From positions 1 to 44,109 of the forward strand of contig CAJUAB010000037.1 in the NCBI GenBank assembly GCA_910583845.1: DNA of 44,109 nt. The letters run 5' to 3'. Position 1 is the first letter of the stretch; the number at the start of each line of letters is the position of its first letter. Made by a program: the position numbers and the translations under genes. This DNA comes from an uncultured Acetatifactor sp. (GTDB lineage Bacteria; Bacillota; Clostridia; Lachnospirales; Lachnospiraceae). This document shows positions 34,234 through 41,882 of the stretch, one piece after another. The notes beneath the pieces were generated by a model. The model ran no database searches. It worked only from the letters and a program-made list of their open reading frames with translations, and was not told the origin of the DNA.

Positions 34234-35532
34234 TCATTCCACCGTGATGTCCCCGCTTCCGGTGGCCAGGCTTACCCTACAGGCGCCGCTGCCGTAGGAA
34301 GTGTTATAGGTACGGCCGGATACCTCGTATCCCCGTATATTCATGTCGCCGCTGCCCGTGCGGGATACGATGGAGGCTCCCGCTATCCGCCCCAGATCCA
34401 GGCAGATCTCGCCACTGCCGGCTATCATACGGATTTCTCTCGCCCTTGCGCCCGGCTCCAGATCAATATCGCCGCTGCCCGTCTTCACATCATAGCTCTC
34501 CATATCCGCCTCAAGCTCCACTTCCCCGCTGCCCGCCATGGCGCTCACTTCCCTGCCCTGGATATTCCCGGCATCAATGTCGCCGCTGCCCGTGCGCAGA
34601 TCGGCCCGGTCGCATATGATATCCTCCAGCTCCTGTTCCCCGCTGGCTGTCTGTATTTTCAGCCGTCCTGCCCGAAGCCTCTCCACGCTCACATCGCCGC
34701 TGGCGGTCTGCAGGCGGACGCTTGCCGCCGATATCTCCTGCGCCTCCAGATCGCCGCTGGTGGTCTGGATCTCGATCTCCGTATCTTCCTCCCGTTTCAT
34801 GGCTATGCCGGATACCTCCACATCGCCGCTCTGGGTTTTGCCGGAAAACTTTTTGCAGGCCACATCCTCGATCCGCAGGTCCCCGCTGAAACACCTGGCT
34901 TCCAGCTGCTGCGTCTCTATCCCCTGAATCCTCAGCTCTCCGCTGGTGGTTTCAATCTTGATGGCGGGGATTCCGGCGGGGATCTGGATGTTCAAATGGA
35001 TGTCCTCGCCGGAGCAGGTGGCAAACTGGGTAAATCTGGAAAATACGTCCCAAAAGGAATCTCGCCCGGATTCGGCGGAAAACGCCCCGTATTGGTCCGT
35101 TCCCCTGCGTTCCTTCACTCCCGCGTAAAACACGCCGTCCTGCTCATATTGGTAAAACTGATAACGCATCTTCTGGGCCTTGCTGCCGGAGTTGTCGTAG
35201 TCAATTTTGATCTGATCGTCCGCGGAGGCTGTCACTTCCACATCCGCCAGCAGCCCCTCTATGACAACCGCCCTGTAAAGCTGTTCATAGCTGTTGCTCT
35301 GATTGGCCTGGCTCTCCACTGTCTCCAGCTCCTGCTTGAGATCTTCCTCCGAAAACTCCTTGAGCATATCATCAATATTGCCCAGCTCCGCAATGATATC
35401 TTCTTCTCTGCGGCCTTCCGCCAGGCCCTCCGCGAAGTGCTGCTCGTAATCCTCCAGAATCTCCATCTCCAATGCCCTGTTATAATGCTGTAGCTTCTCC
35501 CGCAACGCGTCCATATATTCTGATTTTGTCAT
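34234..35532 (-). CDS. DUF1700 / DUF4097 beta-strand repeat protein
   Basis: 432 residues. The N-terminal 70 residues (TKSEYMDALREKLQHY, then EDYEQHFAEGLAEGRREEDIIAELG) are a DUF1700 domain, which is usually found next to PadR regulators. The rest is a DUF4097-type right-handed beta-helix built of repeating 'SGDI/SGE' turns (TTSGELRI, SGDLRIEDV, TASGDVSVE, GSGDIDLE). No transmembrane helix is apparent, unlike many relatives. Function is unknown. AAAGGAG is 6 bases before the ATG at 35532. It follows padR by 78 bases and is probably its regulated partner. Confidence 0.88.
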   Translation of the reverse strand: MTKSEYMDALREKLQHYNRALEMEILEDYEQHFAEGLAEGRREEDIIAELGNIDDMLKEFSEEDLKQELETVESQANQSNSYEQLYRAVVIEGLLADVEVTASADDQIKIDYDNSGSKAQKMRYQFYQYEQDGVFYAGVKERRGTDQYGAFSAESGRDSFWDVFSRFTQFATCSGEDIHLNIQIPAGIPAIKIETTSGELRIQGIETQQLEARCFSGDLRIEDVACKKFSGKTQSGDVEVSGIAMKREEDTEIEIQTTSGDLEAQEISAASVRLQTASGDVSVERLRAGRLKIQTASGEQELEDIICDRADLRTGSGDIDAGNIQGREVSAMAGSGEVELEADMESYDVKTGSGDIDLEPGARAREIRMIAGSGEICLDLGRIAGASIVSRTGSGDMNIRGYEVSGRTYNTSYGSGACRVSLATGSGDITVE

Positions 35533-35610
35533 GATTGCTCCTTTCCCGCAAATCCGCCTGTGCATAAAATGTCTGTACTGTCATACACAATTCTGCTGTT
35601 TCCGTCCCGC

Positions 35611-35919
35611 CTATCCTTTCACCAGACGGTTCACGGCCGTCTGGAACTGCTCCCATTCCTGCAGCATGGCCTGCTGATATTCCCTGCCCTTCTGGGTAAG
35701 CTGGTAGTATTTCCGAGCCGGTCCCGACTCCGATTCCACCAGATAGGTAGTCACATAGGCATCTTCCTTAAGCCTTCGCAATATCGGATACAGGGTTCCG
35801 CTGGCAATGGACATTTCCTCGGAAATCCGTTCTGTGAGTTCATAGCCGTACTTGTCGCCGCTCACCAGCTGGGACAGTACGCACAACTCCAGAGCGCCCT
35901 TCTTTAACTGTGTGTTCAT
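35611..35919 (-). CDS. PadR family transcriptional regulator
   Basis: 102 residues. It is a compact winged-helix repressor of the PadR-s1 type: MNTQLKKGALELCVLSQL, then GYELTERI, SIASGTLYPILRRLKEDAYV and YYQLTQKGREYQQ. The ATG at 35919 follows GAGGAGG by 7 bases and gives the exact family start; the frame open to 36051 lies in a tandem-repeat leader and is rejected. Genes like this usually repress themselves and the adjacent DUF1700 gene. The promoter at 36282-36310, carrying an inverted repeat, is a likely self-operator. Confidence 0.95.
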   Translation of the reverse strand: MNTQLKKGALELCVLSQLVSGDKYGYELTERISEEMSIASGTLYPILRRLKEDAYVTTYLVESESGPARKYYQLTQKGREYQQAMLQEWEQFQTAVNRLVKG

Positions 35920-35951
35920 GGTTTTCCTCCTCTCTCCAAAGTTCCGCATGC

Positions 35952-36254
35952 TTTCCGCAGGCACACTTCCCGGCGATGGATTCCCGCTCTCTTGAGATGT
36001 CAGAATCTCCCTCAGTGTTCTTCCGAATGTATGCCGTTTGATATTCCGCATCCCGCCACGGGCTCACTTCCCGGCCAGGGGTTCCCACCCTCTTGAAGCG
36101 TCCGGATCTCCCTCCGTGTCTCCCGGATACATGCCATTTGATATCTCACATCCCCGCCACGGGCTCACTTCCCGGCGAGGGATTCCCGCCCTCTCAGAGT
36201 GTCAGGATCTCCCTCCGTGTTCTCCCGGATACATGCCGTTTCATGTTCTACATG
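35952..36254. repeat. Three 101-bp tandem repeats in the padR leader
   Basis: Three head-to-tail copies with an exact 101-base period, aligned on CACTTCCCGG at 35964, 36065 and 36166. Each continues with TTCCC, a GGATCTCCCTCCGTG-like block and an ATGCCGTTTGAT-like block. The first copy ends about 30 bases before the padR ribosome site, so the repeats fall in its 5' leader. No ORF is kept across copies because 101 is not a multiple of three. Confidence 0.92.
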
Positions 36255-36281
36255 TCTCTTGTAACTCGATTCATATAGAAG

Positions 36282-36310
36282 ATTGTATCACATGCTATTG
36301 TTTAATACAA
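36282..36310 (-). promoter_or_regulatory. Promoter P1 of padR with candidate PadR operator
   Basis: TTGTAT, 17 bases, TACAAT. The two hexamers form a near palindrome (ATTGTAT...ATACAAT) around the spacer, as expected for a PadR-type dimer site. About 23 of 30 positions match promoter P2 at 36568. Confidence 0.65.
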
Positions 36311-36475
36311 TATACCTGGGCAAAAAAAATCCGATTCATCCGTTATCCCGGAATATCCGCCCAGCAGCCATCCGTTGGCGCTTCTTACGCACTCGGCTGA
36401 ACGTCTGCTGTGTTTCTCCCATATCTGCTGTTTGCCCATCTGGCTCCTCTTCTTCATGCTCTCCTGCTTTTTCAT
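36302..36475 (-). CDS. Small ORF, 57 residues, function unknown
   Basis: Too short for the usual length cutoff but well equipped: ATG at 36475 with GGAG 9 bases upstream and promoter P2 about 90 bases further up. The product starts MKKQESMKKRSQMGKQQ and is basic at the N-terminus, with a neutral or acidic Gly/Ser-rich end and two Cys. No family is recognised. Its stop codon overlaps the spacer of the padR promoter P1. It could be a real small protein under PadR control, or a leader reading that couples the two promoters. Confidence 0.4.
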   Translation of the reverse strand: MKKQESMKKRSQMGKQQIWEKHSRRSAECVRSANGWLLGGYSGITDESDFFCPGILY

Positions 36476-36567
36476 ATCTTTTTACTCCTTCCATTGAGAC
36501 TTTTCATTTTCCTGTCCGCCCCTTCCATATAGGGCTGCTTCGGTGTGTTTCTCTCTTTATGTAGATG

Positions 36568-36596
36568 AGTATATCACAAGCTATTATATATTACAA
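36568..36596 (-). promoter_or_regulatory. Promoter P2, duplicate of the padR promoter
   Basis: TTGTAA, 17 bases, TATACT. The spacer and -10 share the block AATAGCWTGTGATA with P1. Likely bound by the same regulator, and drives the 57-residue ORF. Confidence 0.6.
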
Positions 36597-36648
36597 GATA
36601 CTAAATAAAACTTTTTTGATTTTTTTACACGCTTTTTTCATACGAGAC

Positions 36649-36691
36649 GCCAGATTCAGAAGTAGCGCCCGCTACGCCTCCTGAATCCGGC
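36649..36691. other. Hairpin in gene-free region
   Basis: GCC-GATTCAG ... CTGAATC-GGC with an inner GTAGCG/CGCTAC pair makes a long GC-rich hairpin. The oligo-T run at 36611-36638 lies just to its left, so on the minus strand the hairpin is followed only by A-rich sequence, and on the plus strand no T follows. Role unknown. Confidence 0.5.
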
Positions 36692-36723
36692 ACAAATCTC
36701 CCTCGGATTGTGACATACATCCC

Positions 36724-37391
36724 GGGTAAAGCAATTTCCAGATACACTCTGGAATTTACTTATACCCGTGTCCACTGAACCCGCCATTTTATTCAACCGC
36801 CAGCTCCAACACTGTCATTGCGTGTATGATAATATTACCCCCATGGCAAGCCCTGCCCGGATCGGCAGAATCTGATCTCAGTTCCTGAGGAAAGTGTAAA
36901 ACAGATTATGAAAAAGCCGCCCCTTCCCGTTGGGTAAGTCCTTCATATTGTACTTACGGAATCCCCCCAAGGCTGAAATAAACGGGCTTTCAGCCCGACC
37001 TTGACGGGTCTTCCGAAGCTAAATGCAGGTTGGGTAAGCCAAAGAAGGAGAGATATGGGCATATAACTTCTGGAATTTATGGTTTTACCGGAGCTGAGCC
37101 GAATTGAAACATATAAAGTTGATACTGCTTCCGGGGACTGCGGGGTATATATAAAAAAATTGTTCCGCTGTACCCTGTTTCTCCGCAATATCCACCCTTC
37201 AAGCCCTGTTACAATGATGAAACGGGGTATATACAGAAAAATCTTCTGCCTGTACCCCGCTCATCGCAAAAAAATGGATCTGGAAGGTCATTTTTTCCGT
37301 ATATACCCCGTTGTGGGGGAAGAAATCAATTTTATCCGTTTCAAAGGTCCTGCGCAGGGTACTGGAGGGAAATTTTTCCCTATATACCCTG
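36724..37391. repeat. Array of GGGTA...TACCC hairpins in a gene-free region
   Basis: Dispersed imperfect hairpins share an outer stem GGGTA/TACCC, often with TATATAC beside it: 36724-36767 (inner TTCCAGA/TCTGGAA), 37143-37175, 37223-37259 (CGGGGTA/TACCCCG with inner CAGAA/TTCTG) and 37355-37391 (CAGGGTA/TACCCTG with inner GGGAAA/TTTCCC). A fifth TATACCCCG block without a full partner is at 37299-37310. Spacing in the right part is close to 80 bases. A 122-codon plus-strand frame crosses the array but lacks a ribosome site. The remainder of 36597-37427 shows only small hairpins, for example CGGGCT/AGCCCG at 36986-37000. Confidence 0.7.
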
Positions 37392-37427
37392 GCCGTCCTC
37401 CGATTCGGAATATTTCATACATACCTG

Positions 37428-37587
37428 GTGCTCTATCCGGCCAGTAACCGCACTGCCAGTGCCGGATATTTTGTCAGTCTGCAAGGCGGAGGAAGGAGGC
37501 GATGCGGCAGCATCCTTGACTGACGACAACGCAGCAGATGGCCAGACAGGCTGTGCTGAAAGTGCGATTACTGGCCGGATAGAGTAC
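37428..37587. repeat. 160-bp element with 27-nt terminal inverted repeats and internal stems
   Basis: The ends pair over 27 nt (37428-37454 with 37561-37587): 25 Watson-Crick pairs, one G-U, one mismatch. Inside are GTCAGT/ACTGAC (37473 and 37519) extended by CAAG/CTTG, a GATGC/GCATC hairpin with GGCA loop (37501-37514), and CAGCA/TGCTG with GCC/GGC (37532-37558). The whole folds on paper into a closed stem with two arms. It could be a structured RNA or a MITE-like mobile repeat. I recall similar sequences in Lachnospiraceae genomes but cannot verify it. Confidence 0.75.
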
Positions 37588-37644
37588 TGACATAGTGGAT
37601 GCCATAATACATGCCAGCGTAGAAATTCCGGTTTTCACATTTCA

Positions 37645-37838
37645 GATCAGGCAGGGCTTTCCTGTAGAAAACCCCGCCTGATCCAAAACGACCAATATAA
37701 ATTCACTATACCTGCAAGCGGTAGTACCGGAGTGTGTCTGAAGAATGCTTTCCGTCAGATGTGCGTCACAATCTGTGGGAGATTTGGGCCAAAGACGGAC
37801 GCATAGCGGGCTGTGTAACCTGAATCTGGCCCAACTGT
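37645..37838 (-). pseudogene. Decayed IS630-like transposase fragment
   Basis: Translated minus-strand pieces resemble the catalytic end of IS630 transposases. GYTARYASVFGP in one frame fits the usual YxYAxV block, and YSEFILVVLDQAGFSTGK in another frame fits the conserved (I/V)xDxAGxHxxK block containing the second catalytic Asp. The pieces are in different frames and no start, DDE completion or inverted ends are present. An 8-bp inverted repeat GATCAGGC/GCCTGATC spans the second piece. The call is by eye from short matches. Confidence 0.35.
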
Positions 37839-38773
37839 CACGTAAATGTGGGAACACGGTTTACCGCGACAGTTGGCTGGAAGCATTTTTCAATCACGCT
37901 CCAATGTTCATCAGTATGGCCGCCTTTCTGGCCGGGGGCGGAAAAGAGTCCCTCCAGCCAGGTATGGGCCAGGTTGATCCAGCCGGCGCACTCCGGCTGT
38001 ACGCAGTTGCCGTCTGATGTCTGTGTGAGGGGCGAAGCCAGCGCCAGGCCATGACCGCCTCTGGGATACATATGGAACTCCGTGGGGATACCGGCCCGGC
38101 GCAGAGCGCCCACCAGCAGCAGAGAATTTTCCACCGGCACAGACTGGTCTTCATAGGTGTGCCAGACAAAAGTGGGCGGCACATTTCCGTTCACCTGCTT
38201 TTCCAGAGAGACTTTCGCCAGCAGTTCATCCTGCCCGGCCAGATCACCCAGCAGGTTCTCAAAGGAACCCCTGTGGGCGAACTCTCCTGATGTAATCACC
38301 GGGTAGCATAACAGCAGGCCATTGGGGCGAAGCAGACTATGGTCCGGGTCCTTAGCCGCGATGTCCCCGCGCTCTCTGAGCCAGTCCTGGTCCCAGAACA
38401 TGGCGTAGGAGGCCGCCAGATGTCCCCCGGCGGAACATCCCTGTATCACAATTCTCTCTGTATCCACATGCCATTGCTCCGCGTGCTCCCGGATCAGTTT
38501 TACTGCTGCCGCCACCTCCAGCAGAGCCGTGGGAAACCGGGACGGGGCGCAGGAATACCGCAGCACCGCCGCGTGATATCCCATGGCCAGAAACTGCAAG
38601 GCCATGGGTTCCGACTCCCGGTCAGAGGTATACGCATAACCGCCTCCGGGACAGAGCAGCACCAGAGGCCTCTCCCGCAGCGCCAGCGAATCCGAATAGT
38701 CCTGTATATATGTGATCAGGCGGGCATCCGGCCGGGACCCCTCCACCTGTATCGGAAATTCTGCATAATTCAT
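37838..38773 (-). CDS. Alpha/beta hydrolase (esterase/acetyl xylan esterase-like)
   Basis: Cytoplasmic alpha/beta hydrolase of the HSL/BD-FAE-like group, 311 residues. The oxyanion-hole phrase is VLLCPGGGYAYTS, the nucleophile elbow is IQGCSAGGHLAA (G-C-S-A-G-G), and the acid/His residues are in HTYEDQSVPVENS and MYPRGGHGLAL. Such enzymes remove acetyl or other ester groups from carbohydrates, which would suit a gut glycan user; the substrate is inferred only. The ATG at 38773 has GGAGG 6 bases upstream; the ATG four codons earlier coincides with that site. It follows proS by 30 bases. The last 25 residues abut the IS630-like remnant and may have been altered. Confidence 0.87.
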   Translation of the reverse strand: MNYAEFPIQVEGSRPDARLITYIQDYSDSLALRERPLVLLCPGGGYAYTSDRESEPMALQFLAMGYHAAVLRYSCAPSRFPTALLEVAAAVKLIREHAEQWHVDTERIVIQGCSAGGHLAASYAMFWDQDWLRERGDIAAKDPDHSLLRPNGLLLCYPVITSGEFAHRGSFENLLGDLAGQDELLAKVSLEKQVNGNVPPTFVWHTYEDQSVPVENSLLLVGALRRAGIPTEFHMYPRGGHGLALASPLTQTSDGNCVQPECAGWINLAHTWLEGLFSAPGQKGGHTDEHWSVIEKCFQPTVAVNRVPTFT

Positions 38774-38803
38774 ATTTGCCTCCATAAGTCAGATCTGCGC
38801 GGT

Positions 38804-40237
38804 TCAATATGCCTTGCCCCAATATACCATCTTCTTCGCAGGCCTGCCGCAGCAGACGCAGGTATCGGACAGATGCTCCTGGTCAAATGGCATGCAGCGG
38901 CTGGTGACGCTCATCTTCTCCTTGATCAGATCCTCACAGGCCTGGTCGCCGCACCACATGGCCTTGACAAAGCCGGTCTTCTCCGCGAATATTCTCTGAA
39001 ATTCCTCGAAATTTCGGGCCTCATAGGTGTGGGCGTCCCGGTGTGTCCGAGCCCGCTCCAGCATCTCTCTCTGAATGGTCTCCATCAGCTCACCGACCTT
39101 TTCTTCCAGCCGTTCAAGGGATACCTCCAGTTTCTCCTTGGTGTCGCGGCGGCAGATCACACATTTTCCGGCCTCTATGTCTTTGGGACCGATTTCCACG
39201 CGGATGGGATAGCCTCTCATCTCCGCCTCGGCAAATTTAAAGCCGGGGGTCTTGTCCGTGTCATCTACCTTCACACGGAAATTTTCTTTCAGCCGGTCAC
39301 GGAGTTCATATGCTTTGTCCAGCACTCCCTCCTTTTTCTGCTGGATGGGTACGATGCAGACCTGGACAGGGGCCACCCTGGGAGGCATTACCAGGCCTTC
39401 GTTGTCGCCATGGACCATAATGATCGCACCGATCAGCCGGGTGGTCATGCCCCAGGAGGTCTGATGCACATATTTCAGGGTATTGTCCCTGTCCGCGTAC
39501 TGGATCTCAAACGCCCGGGCAAAGCCGTCTCCGAAATTGTGGCTGGTGCCTGACTGCAGGGCCTTGCCGTCGTGCATCAGAGCCTCGATGGTATACGTGG
39601 CCACCGCGCCCGCAAATTTCTCCTTCTCCGTCTTCTGGCCTTTGATCACAGGAATCGCCAGCACTTCCTCGCAGAAATCCGCGTATACGTTCAGCATCTG
39701 AATGGTTCTCTCCTCCGCCTCCCGGGCCGTGGCATGGGCCGTGTGTCCCTCCTGCCACAGAAATTCCCGGGAACGCAGAAAGGGTCTGGTCTCCTTCTCC
39801 CATCGCACCACGGAGCACCACTGGTTATATACCTTGGGCAGATCCCGGTAAGAATGGATGTCGTTTTTATAAAAATCACAGAAAAGGGTCTCTGAGGTGG
39901 GACGCACACACAGACGTTCCTGCAAGGGCTGCAAGCCGCCATGGGTCACCCAGGCCACCTCCGGCGCAAAGCCTTCCACATGATCCTTCTCCTTTTGGAG
40001 CAGGGACTCAGGAATAAACATGGGCAGGTATACATTCTGTACTCCTGTCTCCTTGAACCGGGCGTCCAGCTGCTGCTGAATCAGTTCCCAGATGGCGTAG
40101 CCCGCAGGCTTGATCACCATACAGCCCTTGACGCTGGTATAGTCGATCAGTTCTGCTTTTTTCACCACGTCCGTGTACCACTGCGCGAAATCCTCCTCCA
40201 TGGAGGTAATCGCTTCCACCATTTTCTTGTCTGCCAT
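38804..40237 (-). CDS. proS: Prolyl-tRNA synthetase, archaeal/eukaryotic-type (ProS type 3)
   Basis: Class II aminoacyl-tRNA synthetase that charges tRNA(Pro) with proline. 477 residues, without the INS editing domain of the bacterial type. Motif 1 region CMVIKPAGYAIWELIQ, motif 2 RWEKETRPFLRSREFLWQEGHTAH, and motif 3 GMTTRLIGAIIMVHGDNEGLVMPPRVAP are clear. The anticodon domain and a C-terminal Zn-ribbon-like domain (CVICRR, CGDQAC, CVCCGRPAKKMVYWGKAY) match the type found in archaea, eukaryotes and many Clostridia. AAGGAG stands 8 bases before the ATG. Expression is controlled by the T-box at 40520-40866; tandem hairpin repeats lie between the two. Confidence 0.97.
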   Translation of the reverse strand: MADKKMVEAITSMEEDFAQWYTDVVKKAELIDYTSVKGCMVIKPAGYAIWELIQQQLDARFKETGVQNVYLPMFIPESLLQKEKDHVEGFAPEVAWVTHGGLQPLQERLCVRPTSETLFCDFYKNDIHSYRDLPKVYNQWCSVVRWEKETRPFLRSREFLWQEGHTAHATAREAEERTIQMLNVYADFCEEVLAIPVIKGQKTEKEKFAGAVATYTIEALMHDGKALQSGTSHNFGDGFARAFEIQYADRDNTLKYVHQTSWGMTTRLIGAIIMVHGDNEGLVMPPRVAPVQVCIVPIQQKKEGVLDKAYELRDRLKENFRVKVDDTDKTPGFKFAEAEMRGYPIRVEIGPKDIEAGKCVICRRDTKEKLEVSLERLEEKVGELMETIQREMLERARTHRDAHTYEARNFEEFQRIFAEKTGFVKAMWCGDQACEDLIKEKMSVTSRCMPFDQEHLSDTCVCCGRPAKKMVYWGKAY

Positions 40238-40258
40238 ATCTTTTTCTCCTTATTCAGA

Positions 40259-40499
40259 GTTCCGCATTTTCCCTCCGGACACACTATCCGGTGATCAGGA
40301 AATGGCCGCACAGGCGTCCCTTTCCTGATCAGTGTGCCCTCCGGGAATCTGCTGTTCAAAGTTCCGCATTTTCCCTTCGCCCACACTATCCGGTGATCAG
40401 GAAATGGCCGCACAGGCGTCCCTTTCCTGATCAGTGTGCCCTCCGGGAATCTGCTGTTCAAAGTTCCGCATTTTCCCTCCGGGAATCTGCTATTTTGAG
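40259..40499 (-). repeat. Two 102-bp hairpin repeats plus an 'empty' third copy in the proS leader
   Basis: Copies start with GTTCCGCATTTTCCC at 40259, 40361 and 40463. The first two contain an 11-bp stem TGATCAGGAAA/TTTCCTGATCA with an 18-nt loop and an outer CACAC/GTGTG. The third copy lacks the about 65-bp hairpin and joins CCCTCC directly to GGGAATCTGCT. In copy 1 the hairpin is flanked by CCCTCC on both sides, so the third copy looks like either an unoccupied target site or a deletion between direct repeats. The first copy ends next to the proS ribosome site. Confidence 0.92.
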
Positions 40500-40519
40500 T
40501 TTTTCATGCGGCTGAAATA

Positions 40520-40866
40520 CAAAAAGAGTGGTACGCCGCAGATTCCATCCCCTTCCAGGGACCGAATTCTCGGCGGTACCACCCTTATTAATGTACGGCT
40601 TACGGAGATATGCTCCCCTTCGTCCAACATTCTGCTTCTCCTGCCGCTAACGCCGGCGCTACGCTGTATTTCCCCGGCCGCTACCGCCCGGCCAGGCTCA
40701 CACAGGACTCCGAGGCAGGTTCCGGCAGCTTCATATGGGAACCTCTCACCCATGGCCCCCTCTCTGGAATACTCCCCTTGCCGTACTATTCCTCTTCTTA
40801 GTCTGTACGCTATTTCCGACCGGTCTCAATCGGTACTCCCGATTGCGGCCCGCCGTCTTATTTTGA
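40520..40866 (-). promoter_or_regulatory. T-box leader controlling proS
   Basis: The minus strand carries the T-box core AGGGTGGTACCGCC (40573-40586 region), which pairs with the acceptor end of uncharged tRNA, and, downstream, the competing terminator arm GGCGTACCACTC followed by TTTTT (40521-40537). Stem I lies from about 40860 to 40690, with AGAGAG and GGTGAGAG elements and a CCT in GGAACCTGCC near 40717 that fits a proline specifier codon. Uncharged tRNA(Pro) should therefore favour read-through into proS. The specifier assignment is inference; the core and terminator are plain. Confidence 0.93.
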
Positions 40867-40870
40867 AACG

Positions 40871-40899
40871 ATTGTAGTGCATATCGTCCTGTTTGTCAA
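40871..40899 (-). promoter_or_regulatory. Promoter of the proS T-box transcript
   Basis: TTGACA, 17 bases, TACAAT. It lies just after the stop codon of the aldose epimerase gene and directly ahead of the T-box stem I. Confidence 0.85.
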
Positions 40900-40902
40900 G
40901 CC

Positions 40903-41799
40903 CTATTCCCCAAAAATCATCCTGTTTTCGCCGGTCCAGGTCTCTCCGGGAGCCGCTGTCCGGGTGTGAGGGCGCCGTGACAATTCTCCCTTATATCCGG
41001 CGAAATCACAGATGCCATACCAGGGTTCCAGGCACACATAGCCCGCGGCGCTGTCCGGATGGCTCCAGATCCCCCACACGGGGGCACCGCATTCCACACG
41101 CACATATTCCCGGTCCTCTCCGTCACACAGCGCCGCCGCCGTTATGCCTTCCTGATCAAAAATAAGCGCGTCGCCGGCAAACAGATCCTCCGTTATGGCA
41201 AAACTGCCGTTGTGAAGCTGTACAGGCAGTAATTCCTCCGTTATGACGCCTCTGTCGTTTATTCGCAGACTGTACAGCTCCGCCTCGGGATTCACACCGT
41301 ATAATCTGACTCTCTGGCCTGTCCTGCCAGTCTTCTGTCCTGCCCTCTCCGGCGGACAGGCAAAGGCCGCATGGCCTCCCAGGGAAAAGTACATGGGCTT
41401 ATCTCCGGTATTTGTCACCGACCACTTTTCCAGGATGCCGTCCTCCTGCAAGGTGTAGGATATTTCCAGCACAAAGGAAAAAGGATATTTTTCCTTGGTG
41501 GCATCGGTATCCCTTATACGGAAACGGATGACGTCCTCCTTCCGCTCCGCTACGTCGTACTCCACCCGCTGTCCGAATCCATGCTTTTCCGCCGGGTAAA
41601 CCCGTCCCTCATAGAGGAACTGCCCGTTCTCCAGTTTTCCTATGAACGGAAAGAGAAAGGGGGCCGTCTTCCCCCAGTAGGCAGGGTCCCCGCTCCACAT
41701 GTGTTCCAGTTCCAGCTTCTTGTCCCAGACGGATTTGATCTCCGCGCCCATGCTCTCCAGTACTACCTTGAATCTGTCGTTTTCCAGTGTATATTTCAT
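40903..41799 (-). CDS. Aldose 1-epimerase family protein (LacX/YeaD-like)
   Basis: Galactose mutarotase-fold enzyme, expected to interconvert alpha and beta anomers of a hexose or hexose phosphate. 298 residues. Typical phrases: YTLENDRFKVVLESMGAEIKSV, WGKTAPFLFPFIGKLENG, PAEKHGFGQ (with the conserved His), SLGGHAAFACP (second His) and CLEPWYGICDF (catalytic Glu). These fit the LacX-type subgroup. It starts 83 bases after the H-cluster chemoreceptor gene, and its stop is 4 bases from the proS promoter. Confidence 0.9.
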   Translation of the reverse strand: MKYTLENDRFKVVLESMGAEIKSVWDKKLELEHMWSGDPAYWGKTAPFLFPFIGKLENGQFLYEGRVYPAEKHGFGQRVEYDVAERKEDVIRFRIRDTDATKEKYPFSFVLEISYTLQEDGILEKWSVTNTGDKPMYFSLGGHAAFACPPERAGQKTGRTGQRVRLYGVNPEAELYSLRINDRGVITEELLPVQLHNGSFAITEDLFAGDALIFDQEGITAAALCDGEDREYVRVECGAPVWGIWSHPDSAAGYVCLEPWYGICDFAGYKGELSRRPHTRTAAPGETWTGENRMIFGE

Positions 41800-41882
41800 G
41801 TCCGTTCCCGATCCTCCATTTCATCAGATTATTATGCTGTCCTTTATATTCCGCCCGCTCCCGCCGCTTCGGACCTGCCGGT

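Noticed and set aside
35952..36254. CRISPR array
   Set aside because: The three units are contiguous 101-bp repeats without unique spacers, and no cas gene is present.
36943..37188. 81-codon minus-strand frame in the gene-free region
   Set aside because: No ribosome site, no family features, crosses hairpins.
37079..37447. 122-codon plus-strand frame across the GGGTA hairpins
   Set aside because: No ribosome site before the ATG, and the product simply translates the DNA repeats; could be revisited if conserved.
40162..40461. 99-codon minus-strand frame through the proS-leader repeats
   Set aside because: The 102-bp period is a multiple of three, so an open frame arises by chance; it runs into proS out of frame and has no ribosome site.
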